DNA of 7,570 nucleotides from JAWUWD01 sp034112085 (GCA_034112085.1 JAWUWD010000103.1:1-7570), one strand, 5' to 3'. Counted from the stretch's first letter, positions 1 to 7,001 are shown. Notes: a model not told the origin generated them from the letters alone. Numbers and translations: made by a program.

Positions 1-1
1 G

Positions 2-256
2 ACCAAAGAGATATTTTATGTGATCAAAGGATGTTTGCGAGGCTTCCATACAGAAGTCAACGGAAATCATAAAGCAATCATGTTTGCTACTGGAGATTGG
101 TGGATTACAGATATATCTGGCTTTAATAGACAATCAAAGGCGATTGGCAGGTGGCAGTTGCTAAAAAATATGGTCTTTTGTATGCTACCAGCTCTATGCA
201 ACTCACGTACTGGCATAATGCATTACACTAGCTCTGGTGCTTTTCAAGGCATTTAG
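2..256 (+). pseudogene. Crp/Fnr-family regulator, sensor-domain remnant (5' end outside window)
   Basis: Read from base 2, the frame gives a stretch typical of the cyclic-nucleotide-binding beta-roll of Bacteroidota Crp/Fnr regulators: KEIFYVIKGCLRGF, then an NG turn, then FATGDWWITDISGF. The GD-WWI-D segment is characteristic of the family. The true start lies left of the window; the GTG at base 20 falls inside the domain and is not a credible start. After about residue 45 the family resemblance stops, and the frame runs to a TAG at 254-256 without the long linker helix or the C-terminal helix-turn-helix that a protein of about 190 residues should have. A second open stretch lies in another frame over the same DNA, which suggests a frameshift or deletion. 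The family identity is fairly secure for the first 45 residues. Calling it a pseudogene is inference, since an unusual but working C-terminus cannot be excluded. Confidence 0.6.
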
Positions 257-368
257 TTAGTGAAAGGACCTCAATGGTACCATGTAAAATGATTCAAACG
301 GGGGAGATGCCGGATGCCAAGACGGTAATGTTACTGTACTATCGGAGGGTCTATGATGTTATGATAAA

Positions 369-403
369 AAAATAGGCTGCCAATATTATTGAATGCCTAT
401 TTT
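369..403. terminator. Hairpin terminator between converging gene remnants, probably bidirectional
   Basis: A perfect 9-bp inverted repeat, AAAATAGGC (369-377) with GCCTATTTT (395-403), encloses a 17-base loop that can form a small inner CAAT/ATTG stem. Read on the - strand the stem is followed by seven T residues, and on the + strand by four. This is the form of a factor-independent terminator, stronger in the - direction. It lies 14 bases past the stop of the - strand STAS-like remnant (417) and downstream of the + strand Crp/Fnr remnant, which is where a terminator shared by two converging genes would sit. Confidence 0.65.
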
Positions 404-416
404 AAGATTCGTTTTC

Positions 417-599
417 TTAGGCTAGTAGCCAAGCCTTAGCTTCGTCATCGAATTTTTTAATTTGAAGACCAGTCACTACCATGCTAATTGCGGAAGCAAT
501 GAAATTACTGAATATGGATCCTGTGGTGCTTGGAGCATTTATCTGGGCCATTCGATCAACGTTTTTTATAATTTTGTTAGCGCTAGTTTTTAACAATTA
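417..599 (-). pseudogene. STAS/SpoIIAA-like protein, C-terminal remnant
   Basis: A - strand frame opens after a stop at 597-599 and ends with TAA at 417-419. Its product ends in LQIKKFDDEAKAWLLA. The closing pattern, a K-x-F-D/T-x-x-x-E-A-x-x-WL motif, is the C-terminal signature of small Bacteroidota proteins with a STAS/SpoIIAA-like fold. The preceding VDRMAQINAPS fits the central strand and loop of the same fold (usually krmA-v-p-s). Only about 60 codons remain open; the N-terminal half is missing or out of frame. The first ATG in this frame is at 551-549 and would give just 44 residues, beginning in the middle of the domain. Family assignment is from remembered sequence patterns without alignment. 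The hairpin terminator at 369-403 follows directly. Confidence 0.45.
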
Positions 600-655
600 T
601 TTTATACTTAATCGTGCTTCTTTGTCAAGTTCATTGAGCCCGGAGCGATCACGCA

Positions 656-1074
656 TTATTTTTTATATCTATGAAATTCAATAGAATTGGCATATAATGT
701 TAAAAGTTGGCTTGCCGTTTCGAGATTGACTGTTCTTGGCATTTTGGTTATACCATACTCATTAAGAAGAAAGGAGCTACTCTTTATATTCTTCGCTACT
801 TTGAAAGTGAGATCATCAAAATTCAGGATAATTACCGTTGTTGGTTGTGTGCCTTCCGCAATATTAACCATCTGTAAAAGCGCTTTTAAGTTTTCGATTG
901 CAACAGCGCATTATTTAATGCAGCATCGAACAAGTCCTCAGTTTTATAATTTGGAATATATTCCATAGTTGGTGTACGGGTAATTTCTTTGTTTTGGTGG
1001 CTGAAAAAGGTTCTTAAAAGTGAAATTTCATAATAGTTTGTGTCTGCTGCGTTGCAAGCATAAAAGGTAGATTC
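656..1074 (-). pseudogene. Frameshifted gene remnant, possibly a second STAS/SpoIIAA-like protein
   Basis: Two - strand frames join into one protein-like reading. The upstream frame (1074 down to a stop at 886-888) contains YYEISLLRTFF and then MEYIPNYKTEDLFDAALNNA. The downstream frame (from about 900 to a stop at 656-658, first ATG at 871) begins ENLKALLQMVNIAEG and continues with VIILNFDDLTFKVAKNIK and EYGITKMPRTVNLETASQLL. The frames overlap near 886-900 and would be joined by a single frame change. The order of elements (N-terminal strand, T-x-E-x-x-x-A helix, L-x-NFDDLTF strand, G-I-T-K-M-x-R strand, then a helix) resembles the STAS-like proteins of this phylum. That makes it a candidate paralogue of the remnant at 417-599. 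No start codon with a ribosome site is evident. The frameshift is seen directly; the family call is tentative. The + strand open frames here are antisense shadows. Confidence 0.4.
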
Positions 1075-1293
1075 TTAACAACTAATACTTTTCATGAAAC
1101 GTTGAAACATTCATTCTTCTTGTTCAATACAAGAAAATCTCTGAACATCTTAATGGAGAAGGTCAGTATTGTTTTATTGATTTTAACTTTAGTCAAAAAG
1201 TAACAAAACAGAAACTTTTATACTTAGTTAAATTGATTGATACTTCTTCGGTGGTTTATTATTAGCGCATTGAAAGATCAAAGCTTATAATTT
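1075..1293. other. Intergenic region upstream of the NmrA/SDR-like gene
   Basis: This stretch of 219 bases carries no open frame that reads like protein. It should hold the promoter for the rightward gene starting at 1294. I found no full TAnnTTTG -7 box with a correctly spaced -33 TTG; the nearest match is TAACTTTA at 1184-1191, without a partner. No clear ribosome-binding site precedes the ATG, which is common in Bacteroidota. Confidence 0.4.
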
Positions 1294-1959
1294 ATGTCTA
1301 TGAATGATAAAATTTTACTACTTGGTGCAACGGGAAGAACAGGAAAGCTTGTACTAGAAAATGCTTTAGAAAAAGGATATCATGTTCACTGTCTTGGACG
1401 TGATATTAAACGGATCGCCAAGCAACCGGGCATTGAATTGTTCGAGGGAGATTCACGAAGTTATGATGACCTGCACATTGCAATGGAAGGTTGTAAACAT
1501 GTTATTACTACTTTGAATATCTCAAGAGTCAATGATTTTCCTTGGTCAAGCTTAACGACACCAGAGACTTACCTGTCCGAGACCATGTTAAATATATCTA
1601 ATGTGGCCAGTAAGCATAACCTTGTGCGTATCGTGTGCTGTTCGGCTTGGGGTGTGAGTGAGTCACGAATTGATATTCCATGGTGGTTTCGATGGACCAT
1701 TGAAAATAGCAACATCAATGCTGCTTATATTGACCATGAAAGGCAAGAAGAAGTATTGAAGAGATCGGCGCTGATGTGGACTATTGTAAGGCCCGTCGGC
1801 TTGACCAATGGGAAGTCGATACAGAAAATTAGAGAGACATTTGGCGTGACTTCCCAGCCAAGTTTAACAATTAATAGAATTTCAGTGGCGAGCTACTTGG
1901 TCGATGCTTTGAATAATGAAAGAGTCTCAAAAAAAATGATTGTTATTTCGAGTAATTAG
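1294..1959 (+). CDS. NAD(P)-binding NmrA/atypical SDR-like protein
   Basis: A 221-residue soluble protein of the NAD(P)-binding Rossmann type (NmrA-like, biliverdin-reductase-B-like or atypical SDR). The dinucleotide-binding loop GATGRTG is at residues 11-17, directly after the first strand KILLL. An arginine after the second strand (GRD, 35-37) would suit NADP(H). The GDSRS segment at 52-56 matches the usual GD at the end of the third strand. The fifth strand gives RIVCCSAWGV (112-121), and WTIVRPVGLTNG (162-173) is the standard W-T-I-V-R-P-x-x-L-x-x-G motif. The classical YxxxK catalytic pair is not obvious, so substrate and even catalysis are unknown; relatives include flavin or quinone reductases and redox-sensing regulators. 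ATG 1294 is used; an ATG two codons later (1300) is equally possible because no ribosome site decides it. The length is normal for the family. The gene converges on the DoxX-like gene, sharing four bases at the stops. Confidence 0.85.
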   Translation: MSMNDKILLLGATGRTGKLVLENALEKGYHVHCLGRDIKRIAKQPGIELFEGDSRSYDDLHIAMEGCKHVITTLNISRVNDFPWSSLTTPETYLSETMLNISNVASKHNLVRIVCCSAWGVSESRIDIPWWFRWTIENSNINAAYIDHERQEEVLKRSALMWTIVRPVGLTNGKSIQKIRETFGVTSQPSLTINRISVASYLVDALNNERVSKKMIVISSN

Positions 1960-2591
1960 TACTTATCTGAGTGGAAATGTTTTTTATGATCTCTTATTGT
2001 CAAAAAAGCCCCAACTATAACGATGAGCGCTGTGATGCCTATCCAAGGTAATATTCCGAGCAATTTTACACCTGCTTTATTCGAAGAGACAAAAAGAAAC
2101 AAGACCAATCCTATCCATTGCCAGCCTATATGAAATTCCAGCGCATTCACCTTTGGTAATACTGGCTGTTGATTCCAGAATATTTTAAGCTGGTCTTTTT
2201 CCCAGAACAGCAATAATAGGGTCGCAAAAAGCATCAACCCTGTGATAACAGGTGTTCCTCTAAAATCATACGATATGGTAATTATAAAGATATTCAGGAT
2301 TATGGGTAAGAAGACAACAGCCCCAAGTCTGGCAAAGCGCTGAGTCATAAGAAGAAAACCAGCCATTAGCTGAGCAAGGCCTAAAAATTTCCAATATATC
2401 CCACTTTGGTAGAGCGTTTCAAAGAAATGCCAAGCAGAGTTAATTGGATTATCGGCACCACTGTCATTCGTAAACCGATTGCCTGATATTTTGACGATGC
2501 TGGAAAATGCAAAGGCGGCTCCAATCAAATAGCGAGTGAAGATGATAAACATTTGCAATAATATTTTTTGTCTTAAATTTTCTAACGTCAT
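1956..2591 (-). CDS. DoxX-like integral membrane protein
   Basis: A 211-residue hydrophobic protein that resembles DoxX-family-like membrane proteins of Bacteroidota. Predicted membrane segments, read by eye, are about residues 12-32, 65-83, 88-107, 113-131, 155-170 and 176-198. The typical DoxX core is visible: a first helix ending in SSIVKISG (30-37), a periplasmic or loop stretch with HFFETLYQSGIYWKFLG (55-71), the second helix AQLMAGFLLMTQRFARLG (73-90), and then PIILNIFIITISYDFRGTP (96-114). It is longer than the usual four-helix, roughly 130-residue DoxX unit and carries two extra C-terminal helices. Members are linked to oxidative-stress complexes or to quinone-linked respiration, but no reaction can be assigned here. 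The ATG at 2591 is the first in frame; a ribosome site is not evident, and Met14 is a weaker alternative. It converges on the NmrA/SDR-like gene with stops overlapping by four bases. Confidence 0.75.
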   Translation of the reverse strand: MTLENLRQKILLQMFIIFTRYLIGAAFAFSSIVKISGNRFTNDSGADNPINSAWHFFETLYQSGIYWKFLGLAQLMAGFLLMTQRFARLGAVVFLPIILNIFIITISYDFRGTPVITGLMLFATLLLLFWEKDQLKIFWNQQPVLPKVNALEFHIGWQWIGLVLFLFVSSNKAGVKLLGILPWIGITALIVIVGAFLTIRDHKKHFHSDKY

Positions 2592-2816
2592 CTTTCAGGT
2601 TTTGAGTTTGACGATCGCATCTAGTTAAAAGTTACACGGAGATCAAATTAATTGGTAGATGAGTGGGTGAAACCATACATATACAATAGCGCCATTGATG
2701 TGTGAATAAAATGGAAGTATTTCTTTTACTTTACGAATAGTATGAGCGAAAAAAAGAGGTCGATATACCTATATAAAATAGAAGAAAGTCAGTTTTGATA
2801 GCGAAGGGTTGCTTAA
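2592..2816. other. Intergenic region upstream of the DoxX-like gene
   Basis: No open frame here reads convincingly as protein on either strand; the open stretches are short and interrupted. It must contain the leftward promoter of the DoxX-like gene, but no well-spaced Bacteroidota -33/-7 pair is visible. TAACTTTT on the - strand is the closest -7-like string. Confidence 0.35.
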
Positions 2817-3065
2817 CTCCGTGATGTAAGGCGTGTTAAAGAGACCTATATTAAAGAGACGTTTCACCCCACGACCGATAGACTTTTTTTAAGGAATATT
2901 TTTATTATAGTTTATGACGTCATCACTTCTTTCGGGATGAAGGGATTACTTGAGAATGAAAGGTTTGAAGTTGTCACTTCCAGCTCTTCCAATGGAGCAA
3001 ATGTCGATTCATGTGCTACGATTAGTAGCGTTCAAGGAAATGCACAACATTTTGTAAGGATATAA
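2817..3065 (+). pseudogene. Response-regulator receiver-domain fragment
   Basis: This frame is open from 2817 to a TAA at 3063-3065. From about 2895 it reads NIFIIVYDVITSFGMKGLL followed by ENERFEVVTSSSSNGANV. This matches the start of a NarL/FixJ-type receiver domain: hydrophobic first strand, acidic-pocket position, first helix (I-T-x-x-G-x-x-x-L-L), then the second strand FEVV and the S-N-G-x-x-V turn. The usual DD or ED acidic pair reads YD. The fold breaks off after about 38 residues, before the phosphoacceptor aspartate, and there is no output domain. No in-frame ATG precedes the first strand. I read it as a decayed 5' part of a response-regulator gene lying head-of-line to the histidine kinase on the same strand. 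The resemblance is by eye and moderate. Confidence 0.45.
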
Positions 3066-3331
3066 TAGTCGTTATAGCTTTGATGACTTGATATCTGCCA
3101 ACCTGAAAGTCTAAAACATAACCCTTGAGTCTGATTAATGGGATTGATTAACTAGTACTTGTTTATTTACCCCCTTTCAAGGGTGATTTATATTTTTCTA
3201 ATTTGATTTCGGTTGGTAGTAGTGCAGAAGATATAAGATCTTAAAAAACGTTCTTTTCATCAACTAAGTGATTCCCTTACGAGATAGAGCGAACTAACCT
3301 TTACCTTTGATCTGAAAATATGTGAGTCCAA
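3066..3331. other. Intergenic leader region of the histidine kinase gene
   Basis: No coding signal is visible. The region ends in the probable promoter and start area of the kinase gene. An 8-bp inverted repeat (ACCCTTGA 3121-3128, TCAAGGGT 3177-3184) has a 48-base loop and no T-run, so I do not call it a terminator. Confidence 0.35.
3302..3309 (+). promoter_or_regulatory. Candidate -7 box for the histidine kinase gene
   Basis: TACCTTTG matches the Bacteroidota TAnnTTTG -7 consensus exactly and lies 22 bases before the kinase ATG at 3332, which would give a short leader. A -33 TTG at the usual 17-19 base spacing is not present, so this is a candidate only. Confidence 0.3.
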
Positions 3332-6136
3332 ATGCTATCTAACATTTATAATTCCAACGAACGTGATATTGTGAATTCCATTGGTTATAAACGTCTTATG
3401 GGAAATGTATCCATCTTATTCCTATTTGTCTGCACCATGTTGTTCTTGATTGCGACCGTGTATTTGCAGCTAAAAGATTATTTCATAATAGGGCTTATAC
3501 TGCTCACGTTCCCAGTTATGACGATGATCTTTATTCGTTTTCAAAAGTATAGTTTAGGGATATTTATGTTAGGGGTGGTCTTCCCAATCTTAATTTTAAT
3601 CACTCATGTATGGTATCTCAAAAGTGCGGAGCGGCTAAATATTAATAATGATTTAGGTTTAACAGTTTTTTACCTTGTCATACTCGCTATAATTCCAGTA
3701 ATTTATCAGCAAAGGTCTGTAATCTATTATGCGAATGCTCTTTTCATATATACCTTAATCTTGGCGTCTAATTTTGTTTTGAGTTATTCAAAGATCCTTT
3801 CCTTGGAGGAAGCGACCAGAATAGATAATATTCAGAATTTATATATTGTAATCATGGGCATAGTGATGTTCTTCATTATTGACAGAAGGAAGAGAGAAAG
3901 AGGGGTAAATGATATGTTTCTTGCCAAGATTAATCTTGAATTAAAAAATGAGATCATTGAAAAAGAAAGACTTATCCTAAAAAGTATTCAGTTGAGTAGT
4001 AAGCTTCATGAGAAAGTAGCTAGCGATAAAAGTGCGCTTATGGAAGTTTTTGATACAATTCCCGGTTTAATTTGGTTAAAAGATCTTGATGGTAAATACT
4101 TAGCGTGTAATAAAGAATTTGAAAAATTCTTTGGTGCTGCGGAAGCGGATATCATTGGCAAAACTGATTTTGATTTTCTGAGCAAGGAATTAGCCAGTTT
4201 TTTTAGAGCCAATGATCTCAAGGCGGTTAGGGCAGGCAAGACATTGAAAAATGACGAATACTTGGAGTACAAGTCGTCGGACAAAAAAATAATGGTTGAA
4301 ACGTCGAAAACGCCATATTACGATTCGGACGGGAGAATAGCCGGCGTACTTGGTGTTGTATTTGATATTACTGATCGAAAAACGGCAGAAAAGTTGCAGG
4401 TATTTCATGAACAAAAATATATAGCATTGATCGAGTCTGCTGCGGCTGCCATTTATTTACTTGACGAGCAATCAGTTATTGTTAGTGTAAATACTGCGGC
4501 TGCAATGATGATGGGTTATGCAAGAGAGGAATTAGAAGGCAGTAAATTCTATGTGATAAATGCTGATTGGGATGAGCATAAGTTTGCCATGTGGATTGAA
4601 CGTGCAGAGCCAGATTCAAATGAGATTTCAGAAAGCTATTTTCAGACTAAAGAAGGGATAATAATACCTGTTGAGATCAATTCAAGAAAAACGAAAATAG
4701 GAGATATAGTTTATGCACATGTAGCCGTAAGGGATGTTCTGGAGAGAAATAGTTACGAGCATAAATTGAAAATAGCAAATAATGCTTTAAAAGAGGCTCA
4801 GCGCTTAACGAAGGTTGGAAGTTGGCATTGTGATGTCGTTAATGATAAACGCTACTTGTCCGATGAGATTTATCATATCTATGACGAAAAGCCTCAATCA
4901 TTCAAGGAAACAGCCGATACTTATTATAAATATTTCCATCCTGAGGTAAGAGAAATTATTGATAACGCTTTTACTAAAAGTGGTGTAAATAAAAAGCCTT
5001 TTTATGGGATTCATAAAATAGTTACTGCCATTGGTAATGTGAGATATGTCGAGGAGCACGCACGAATTGAGCTAAATGATAACAACGAAGTTATTGGCGC
5101 TTATGGCACGGTGCAGGATGTTACCAAGGAGGTCAAGACAAAAAAGACGCTTGAGAATCAATTGCAGAAACTGAATCTTGCCTTGAAGGCGAATCACTTG
5201 ATTTCATACGAGTTTGATTACACGGAGAATATCATGACTTTATTTCCAGAAAAAATGGGAGACTGGGACGTATGGAAGAATATTCAAAAAATCGATGATT
5301 TGGTCCGTTATATTAATCCAGAGCAACGTTTTATTTGTCAAAGAAAAATTGATGATTTGCTCAGTGGTAAGGTAGATTCTTTCAACTGTGAAGTCCAGAT
5401 GGGTTCTGATGAGTTAGGCTGGAAATGGATGTTGGCAACTATGAACTCATTGGTGAGAAACGAACAAAACCTATCGACTCGTGTATTTGGAATTTTGGCT
5501 GATATATCAGGAAAGAAGAATAATGAAACCTTAGAAATAGAGGCACAAGAAAAAGAGCGGTTAAGAGTGTCCAGAGATATTCATGATAGCATAGGGCAGA
5601 TGTTGGTAGGGACTAGGATGATGCTACATAAGACTTTATCAGGAGATCTTTCTTATAAAGAAACAAAAGAAATAAACTTGGAAGTGGACGAAATGTTGAA
5701 TCAGTTGATCCGTGAAACGAGGTTTGTAATCAACAACCTAGGGTTAAGTATTTTTGAAAACAAAGATCTGCATGCTTCTTTTAATTTTGTAGCAGAGAAA
5801 ATGAAAAGAGTATTTCAGGGAGAGATCGTCGTAAACTGGAAGGGTAAAAAAGAATTCAATAATATGAAATTGGCCACCAATATCTTTAGAATTTTTCAAG
5901 AGTCGTTGACTAATAGTATCAAATATTCAGGAGCAAATAAGATAACCGTGGAGGCGAATGTTGAAGGGTTATTTTATCTGAAAATAAAAGATGATGGAGC
6001 GGGATTTAATACTAAGGACACTGAAAATGGCTTTGGAATTACTAATATGCATGAGCGGGCAAAAAATATTGGCGGTATTCTCAAAATTAAGAGTACGGAG
6101 GGAGTAGGTACGGAAGTAAGTTTAGTTATCTCTTAA
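3332..6136 (+). CDS. Membrane-bound multi-PAS sensor histidine kinase (HisKA_3/HATPase_c)
   Basis: A 934-residue sensor kinase that should autophosphorylate on His751 and pass the phosphate to a NarL-type regulator, most likely the one at 6133-6771. In order: about six membrane helices (roughly 26-46, 50-69, 75-95, 109-126, 130-150, 168-183), a coiled-coil linker (about 184-232), PAS 1 (236-349, TIPGLIWLKDLDGKYLACN), PAS 2 (363-470), PAS 3 (491-600, VGSWHCDV, ending GTVQDVTKE) and PAS-like 4 (about 614-728, ending GILADISGKK). The dimerization/phosphoacceptor box is ERLRVSRDIHDSIGQML (742-758), a HisKA_3 type. The ATPase domain shows the N box FRIFQESLTNSIKYSGAN (852-869), the G1 box DDGAGF (887-892), the G2 box GFGITNMHERA (900-910) and a final GVGTEVSL. 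The usual NLRP segment after the H-box helix reads NNLGLSIFE instead. There is no fused receiver domain. The membrane part has no recognised extracellular sensor domain, so the signal may be in the membrane or sensed by the PAS domains. The ATG at 3332 precedes the first helix with a suitable N-terminus; no strong ribosome site is seen. It is convergent with the regulator gene, sharing TTAA at the stops. Confidence 0.93.
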   Translation: MLSNIYNSNERDIVNSIGYKRLMGNVSILFLFVCTMLFLIATVYLQLKDYFIIGLILLTFPVMTMIFIRFQKYSLGIFMLGVVFPILILITHVWYLKSAERLNINNDLGLTVFYLVILAIIPVIYQQRSVIYYANALFIYTLILASNFVLSYSKILSLEEATRIDNIQNLYIVIMGIVMFFIIDRRKRERGVNDMFLAKINLELKNEIIEKERLILKSIQLSSKLHEKVASDKSALMEVFDTIPGLIWLKDLDGKYLACNKEFEKFFGAAEADIIGKTDFDFLSKELASFFRANDLKAVRAGKTLKNDEYLEYKSSDKKIMVETSKTPYYDSDGRIAGVLGVVFDITDRKTAEKLQVFHEQKYIALIESAAAAIYLLDEQSVIVSVNTAAAMMMGYAREELEGSKFYVINADWDEHKFAMWIERAEPDSNEISESYFQTKEGIIIPVEINSRKTKIGDIVYAHVAVRDVLERNSYEHKLKIANNALKEAQRLTKVGSWHCDVVNDKRYLSDEIYHIYDEKPQSFKETADTYYKYFHPEVREIIDNAFTKSGVNKKPFYGIHKIVTAIGNVRYVEEHARIELNDNNEVIGAYGTVQDVTKEVKTKKTLENQLQKLNLALKANHLISYEFDYTENIMTLFPEKMGDWDVWKNIQKIDDLVRYINPEQRFICQRKIDDLLSGKVDSFNCEVQMGSDELGWKWMLATMNSLVRNEQNLSTRVFGILADISGKKNNETLEIEAQEKERLRVSRDIHDSIGQMLVGTRMMLHKTLSGDLSYKETKEINLEVDEMLNQLIRETRFVINNLGLSIFENKDLHASFNFVAEKMKRVFQGEIVVNWKGKKEFNNMKLATNIFRIFQESLTNSIKYSGANKITVEANVEGLFYLKIKDDGAGFNTKDTENGFGITNMHERAKNIGGILKIKSTEGVGTEVSLVIS

Positions 6137-6771
6137 TAGAATAAATTGTCAAAAAGTTTTTCACGAATAGCGTATTTAACGAGCCCTGCTATATTTTTTG
6201 AGCCTGTTTTTTCAATTACATTGTGTTTGTGGGTTTCTACTGTTCTTAGGCTGATGAAGAGTTGCTCGGCTATTTCCGCATTTGATTTTTCTTTGAGAAT
6301 CAACTCCAAGATTTCCAATTCTCGCTTAGTAAGCTCTACTTTTTGAGACTCTTTTCTGCCATGCGAGATACTTGTCATGATAACCTCAGTTACAGCTGGG
6401 GAGTAATATTTACCACCTTCCATTACTAAATTTATGGCCTTTAATAATTCATTAGTATCTCCTTCTTTTAACACATAAGCAGAAGCTCCTTCTTTTAACA
6501 TTTGTTTAATGCTGACTGAATCATCCATCATAGATAAGGCCACTATTTTTATTTCATCATTCAGTACCCTGATTCGCTTAACCATTTCAATACCATCCAT
6601 TTTGGGCATGTGTATATCTGTGACTACTAAATCAAATACATCGCTCTTGAATAAATTGACACCTTCTATGCCATTATTACCTTGTATCACCTCGGCTCCA
6701 AGTTTATCACTTAAAAAAGTAGCCAATATGCTACGAATTATTTTATGGTCGTCAACTAATAATATTTTCAT
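6133..6771 (-). CDS. NarL/LuxR-type response regulator
   Basis: A 212-residue transcription factor with an N-terminal receiver and a C-terminal DNA-binding domain, which is the normal length for the family. The receiver shows the acidic pair D7/D8 in KILLVDDHK, the phosphoacceptor D52 in VVTDIHMPKMDG (49-60), the switch serine S80 in IVALS, and K102 in AYVLKEGD (98-105). After a short linker, the LuxR/GerE helix-turn-helix spans about 147-205: LTKRELEILELI, then SNAEIAEQLFISLRTVETH (163-181), where the recognition helix is TVETHKHNV. All residues needed for phosphorylation are present, so it is expected to be a phosphate-activated, dimeric DNA-binding regulator, and the convergent histidine kinase is its probable partner. 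The ATG at 6771 gives a receiver that starts exactly at the first strand. No strong ribosome site is seen. Its promoter must lie right of 6771, where a -7-like box and a palindrome occur. Target genes are not indicated. Confidence 0.94.
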   Translation of the reverse strand: MKILLVDDHKIIRSILATFLSDKLGAEVIQGNNGIEGVNLFKSDVFDLVVTDIHMPKMDGIEMVKRIRVLNDEIKIVALSMMDDSVSIKQMLKEGASAYVLKEGDTNELLKAINLVMEGGKYYSPAVTEVIMTSISHGRKESQKVELTKRELEILELILKEKSNAEIAEQLFISLRTVETHKHNVIEKTGSKNIAGLVKYAIREKLFDNLFY

Positions 6772-6844
6772 TTAGCACTTTTTAGGGGGATCTATATTCG
6801 AATTAAATTATGCCTAAATGTAGACAATATTAAGGTTAATAAAG

Positions 6845-6852
6845 CAAATATA
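6845..6852 (-). promoter_or_regulatory. Candidate -7 box for the response regulator gene
   Basis: CAAATATA on the + strand reads TATATTTG on the - strand, an exact match to the Bacteroidota TAnnTTTG consensus, 74 bases upstream of the regulator ATG. I see no - strand TTG at the usual -33 distance, so promoter activity may be weak or activator-dependent. This is a motif match only. Confidence 0.4.
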
Positions 6853-6868
6853 TTCATTGTAATGAATA
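6851..6868. promoter_or_regulatory. Perfect 18-bp palindrome, candidate operator
   Basis: TATTCATT (6851-6858) and AATGAATA (6861-6868) are perfect inverted repeats around a GT centre. The site touches the -7-like box of the response regulator gene and would occupy the spacer between -33 and -7. A dimeric regulator bound there would control that promoter; autoregulation by the NarL-type protein is one possibility. It is AT-rich, so chance occurrence is not excluded. Confidence 0.4.
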
Positions 6869-6928
6869 ACTGTATTGCGAGCTAATTATGTACGTCTTAC
6901 ACTTATGAAAAATACGTGAATCACTTGC

Positions 6929-7001
6929 TTTAATAGAGACACTGAATTTCCAACTTCAGTTAGTCTCTCTATTATCAGGCTACAGAAGAATAGATCTTTG
7001 T
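6929..7001. repeat. 73-bp hairpin-forming direct repeat, copy 1
   Basis: Seventy-one of 73 bases are identical to the copy at 7497-7569. Most of it folds back on itself: TAATAGAG (6931-6938) pairs with CTCTATTA (6967-6974), AC with GT (6963-6964), and ACTGAA (6941-6946) with TTCAGT (6955-6960), around the loop TTTCCAAC. Two 2-base bulges lie on the 3' arm. Just past it, GAATAGA (6988-6994) and TCTATTC (7001-7007) form a second, 7-bp hairpin that only partly lies inside the repeat. There is no T-run after the stem, so it is not a standard terminator. The element's nature is unknown: a MITE-like or REP-like dispersed repeat, a mobile-element end or a structured RNA are all possible. Confidence 0.85.

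Noticed and set aside
274..375. 33-codon + strand open frame as a small gene
   Set aside because: It lacks a ribosome site and family resemblance, its stop falls inside the terminator stem, and it lies in the decayed tail of the Crp/Fnr region.
481..968. + strand open frames at 481-684 and 687-968
   Set aside because: They are antisense to the - strand STAS-like remnants, which read better as protein, and they resemble no family.
3121..3184. Inverted repeat ACCCTTGA/TCAAGGGT as a terminator or operator
   Set aside because: The arms are only 8 bp, the loop is 48 bases, and there is no T-run; this is within chance expectation.
4006..4414. - strand open frames inside the histidine kinase
   Set aside because: They overlap the conserved PAS 1 coding sequence of the kinase and have no family features.
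6146..6775. + strand open frames at 6146-6346 and 6509-6775
   Set aside because: They lie opposite the intact response regulator and are shadows of its codon structure.
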